In this document: positions 3,163-5,323 of the stretch, piece by piece | How positions within the stretch are numbered: the stretch's first letter is position 1 | Layout: each line of letters opens with the position of its first letter | Source of the DNA: CAYWNK01 sp047639615 | GTDB lineage: Bacteria; Planctomycetota; UBA1135; GCA-002686595 | Assembly: GCA_047639615.1 (NCBI GenBank) | Contig: JBLIOL010000357.1 | Coordinates: 1-5,323 of the forward strand | Reading direction: 5' to 3' | DNA: 5,323 nucleotides | Made by a program: the position numbers and the translations under genes | The notes under the pieces: model-generated | Database searches by the model: none | Told to the model about the DNA's origin: nothing | The model's input: the letters and a program-made list of their open reading frames with translations, nothing else

Positions 3163-5323
3163 ATGGATGACCTCAACACACGACTGAGCGCCAACGAGCT
3201 CCTGGCCGAGCTCGGGTGGTTGCGCCGGCTGGCACGCAGCCTTGTGGGGGGCGTTAGCGCAGAAGAGGACCTGGTTCAGGAGACCTGGCTCGCTGCGGCC
3301 CGCGTCCAGGGCGGGGTCTCTCGCCCATGGCTCGTCGGGACCTTGCGCCGGTTGGCGGCGCGCTGGCACCGAAGCGAGTCCCGGCAGCGTCGGCGCGAGG
3401 GTCTCGTGGCACGCAGCGAGGCGGTAGACACGGACTCTCTGCTAGAGCGCAACGAACTCCTAGGCCTTTTGCTTGGTGAGATGAGGCGCATCGATGAGCC
3501 GTTCCGCACCGCGCTTATTCTCCTGTACCAGGAAGGCATGACGGTCCGCGATGCCGCAGCGCGGCTCGACATACCCCAAGACACCCTGCGCTGGAGGCGG
3601 CGAGAGGGTCTTCAGCGACTCCGCTCGCAGTTGGATCGTGGGACTTCCATTGACTGGCGCGCCAGCCTCGTGCCGCTCATAGGCCCTCATACCCTTGAGC
3701 TGACAACCGCGGGTGTCGCCGTTGCAGCGGCCACCAAAACCATGACCCTTATGGGGGGAATCTTGATGACTTGGAAGTGGACCTTGGCAGTCGTTCTTAT
3801 TTGCGTTACTGCCCTCTTCGTAGCGGGAGGGAACGATAGTGAGCTGGAACCCCTACAGGATCTCAGGGCTGAGGCGCTCGATTCGCCACGAGTTCAGCAG
3901 GCCCCTAACTTGGACGAGCCCCTAGCTCAAGAGGAGCGCCGTCACGCCGTGGTGCCCGAGGCAGGTATCGCGGCCGCGCAGCCGGCCGCGGTACCTGCCT
4001 CGCCGCAGCCGAGTACGGGGCCGACGCTGGTGGTGACCGCGACGGACCATCGGAGTCAACCGATCGAGGGTGCGCGCATCTGGATCGGGGACACGTCAGA
4101 CCCAGTAGATGCCTTCTGGGTAACCGACGCGGACGGTCTGGCGGTCCTACCCTTGCCCGAGGTCGGGCACACGACGCTGTCAGGTATGACGGACTCACTC
4201 TATGGCAGCAAACCGATCTCCACTAAGGCCACCGGGGGCGAGGCTCGTTTGCGGCTCTTTCCCGACGCCGACGTATCAGTGCTGATCGTCGATCAAGACG
4301 GCGTTCCAATTCCGGATGTGCCTGTTGCGCTGATTGTGAAACAGCGACTCGAGCACACGGGGAGCGAACTACCGCGCGACATGCTCGCCTTCCAACGACA
4401 GGTGCAGACCGACGCCAGTGGTCTCGCCGTTGTGCGTCATGTTGCCTACGCCCTCCTCTCCCGTGGGGGGCTGGATAAGTACTGGGTCGGGCCAGCGGTC
4501 TTGCTGGCGCAGCGAAGCGACGTGATGATGGTCGAGGGAGAGCTGCCGACCAAGCAGGTCCGCATCGTCCTGCCACCGGTGGAGCCGCTGGACGTGCGTG
4601 TTCTGGACCGGAATGGCGCCCTAAACCTAAATGCGAGCAAGGTGCGCGTTCTCATCAATCCGGCTCCGGGACTCCCGCGCGACGTCCCTGATCTCGTGGA
4701 GGAAGCGCGCTTCTCGAGCTTGGGCATCGTTGACGTCGAGCTGATCCATGGAGTCGGCCGACTTCCGATGATTGGTCTCGGCCTCAAGCTCTTGGCGGAA
4801 GCGCGCGACGTTGAGTCGACGCGCTCGACGTTTGGGCTCGGCGCAGGACCCGTTAGGGTGGGTGTGGGTGCCATGCTTCGCCTGGAGCCCCAGGACGTGG
4901 GTATGTGGATTACCGGCGTGGCGCGCGATGCCGAGGGCTTGCCACTAGGAAACCAGAAGCTCTCGGGCTCGATCAAACTTGCACGGAAAGTCGTCTTCCA
5001 ATCCCTCGATTTCGAGGTCCTTAGCGATGCGGTGGGTGGCTTCAGGATCCACATCGACGAGGACTTGCGAATCGAGTGGGACGCGGCGGTGGGTCGCACC
5101 CTGAGTTTGACCCGCCTGGGAAACAGCCCCGACGTCATGAGTGAGGCACTGAGTCCAGTGCCGGCGCATCTCTTGCTCGGCGACAATGACGTGGGGATTT
5201 TGACCCTCGAACGTCGGATTCCCCTGCTAGCGGGGCACGCCACAACTCAGGAAGGCGAGCCGGTAGATCTCGGGTGGATCACGGTGCGGGTCAAGAGCGA
5301 ATTCACTTCGCGCTATCGGCGCC
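3163..5323 (+). CDS. ECF-type sigma factor fused to a membrane anchor and beta-sandwich repeats (3' end beyond window)
   Basis: The frame is open from a TAA at 3118-3120 to the window edge: 720 residues from ATG 3163. Residues about 12-70 are sigma region 2 (ELLAELGWLRRLARSLV, EEDLVQETWLAAA, the -10-binding helix). About 93-158 are region 4, with the helix-turn-helix at 125-154 (GMTVRDAAARLDIPQDTLRW, then REGLQRLR). An Ala/Thr-rich stretch (180-202) precedes a membrane span at about 206-223 (WTLAVVLICVTALFVAGG). Lysine before it and acidic residues after it predict an inside N-terminus and outside C-terminus. A Pro/Ala-rich linker (227-286) leads to repeated carboxypeptidase-regulatory-like units near 287, 369, 475, 580 and 687, marked by patterns such as VLIVDQDGVPIPDVPV, TDADGLAVL and TDASGLAVV. 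This suggests a sigma factor tethered at the membrane and a large envelope-side part; release or signalling is inferred, not shown. Start choice: ATG 3121 and GTG 3145 are also in frame. Neither has a strong Shine-Dalgarno; 3163 has a weak GGGA at 3147-3150 and gives a typical ECF N-terminus. Confidence 0.85.
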   Translation, partial: MDDLNTRLSANELLAELGWLRRLARSLVGGVSAEEDLVQETWLAAARVQGGVSRPWLVGTLRRLAARWHRSESRQRRREGLVARSEAVDTDSLLERNELLGLLLGEMRRIDEPFRTALILLYQEGMTVRDAAARLDIPQDTLRWRRREGLQRLRSQLDRGTSIDWRASLVPLIGPHTLELTTAGVAVAAATKTMTLMGGILMTWKWTLAVVLICVTALFVAGGNDSELEPLQDLRAEALDSPRVQQAPNLDEPLAQEERRHAVVPEAGIAAAQPAAVPASPQPSTGPTLVVTATDHRSQPIEGARIWIGDTSDPVDAFWVTDADGLAVLPLPEVGHTTLSGMTDSLYGSKPISTKATGGEARLRLFPDADVSVLIVDQDGVPIPDVPVALIVKQRLEHTGSELPRDMLAFQRQVQTDASGLAVVRHVAYALLSRGGLDKYWVGPAVLLAQRSDVMMVEGELPTKQVRIVLPPVEPLDVRVLDRNGALNLNASKVRVLINPAPGLPRDVPDLVEEARFSSLGIVDVELIHGVGRLPMIGLGLKLLAEARDVESTRSTFGLGAGPVRVGVGAMLRLEPQDVGMWITGVARDAEGLPLGNQKLSGSIKLARKVVFQSLDFEVLSDAVGGFRIHIDEDLRIEWDAAVGRTLSLTRLGNSPDVMSEALSPVPAHLLLGDNDVGILTLERRIPLLAGHATTQEGEPVDLGWITVRVKSEFTSRYRR
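3957..4002 (+). repeat. Strong hairpin inside the sigma-fusion coding sequence
   Basis: The arms 3957-3976 and 3983-4002 are inverted copies of 20 bases with one mismatch (T3968 opposite G3991, a G-U pair in RNA) around a six-base loop, CGCAGC. It encodes residues 265-280 or so of the Pro/Ala-rich linker after the membrane span (PEAGIAAAQPAAVPAS). No T-run follows. The stem is far longer than expected by chance in 5 kb. Confidence 0.85.

Noticed and set aside
4446..5243. Minus-strand open frame of 265 codons
   Set aside because: Ser/Arg/Pro-rich antisense shadow of the sigma-fusion gene, whose plus frame is open over the whole stretch and shows repeated domain patterns.
1..5323. CRISPR array, tRNA or rRNA genes
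   Set aside because: No regularly spaced repeats and no cloverleaf or rRNA-like conserved stretches were seen on either strand.

Overview
The window looks like bacterial chromosome of fairly high GC. The best clue to the host is the right-hand gene: an ECF-type sigma factor joined through one membrane span to a long string of beta-sandwich (carboxypeptidase-regulatory-like) repeats. That layout is typical of Planctomycetota, so a planctomycete or a related environmental lineage is the best guess (moderate confidence, inferred from architecture only).

Layout from left to right, all genes on + unless stated. Positions 1-296 hold no gene I can support, only a nested inverted repeat at 168-246. 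Positions 297-822 are a decayed IS5-family insertion sequence (copy A, transposase on the minus strand), with a stop codon, a frameshift and a lost catalytic core. Positions 855-1151 encode the C-terminal part of a CIA30-type domain whose beginning is missing. Six bases further on starts an apparently intact PAS-plus-PP2C (SpoIIE/RsbU-type) serine phosphatase at 1158-2294. After a short intergenic stretch with two small palindromes comes a second IS5-family relic (copy B, 2507-3095, minus), with recognisable inverted repeats at both ends but most of the transposase deleted. Finally, 3163 to the window end is the 5' 720 codons of the sigma factor/membrane-anchor/repeat fusion, which continues past the edge.

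How the parts relate: the CIA30 remnant and the phosphatase were probably one operon, with the phosphatase Shine-Dalgarno lying inside the CIA30 tail. The two IS relics share their right-end sequence and transposase reading direction and flank the phosphatase block, like a worn composite transposon. The phosphatase would normally act on an anti-sigma antagonist in a partner-switching pathway; no such partner is in the window. The fusion gene looks like a sigma factor held at the membrane with a large outer sensory or structural part.

The most notable points are the sigma/membrane/repeat fusion, a near-perfect 20-bp hairpin inside its coding sequence just after the membrane span, and the two IS relics that have lost the transposase core up to the same downstream point.
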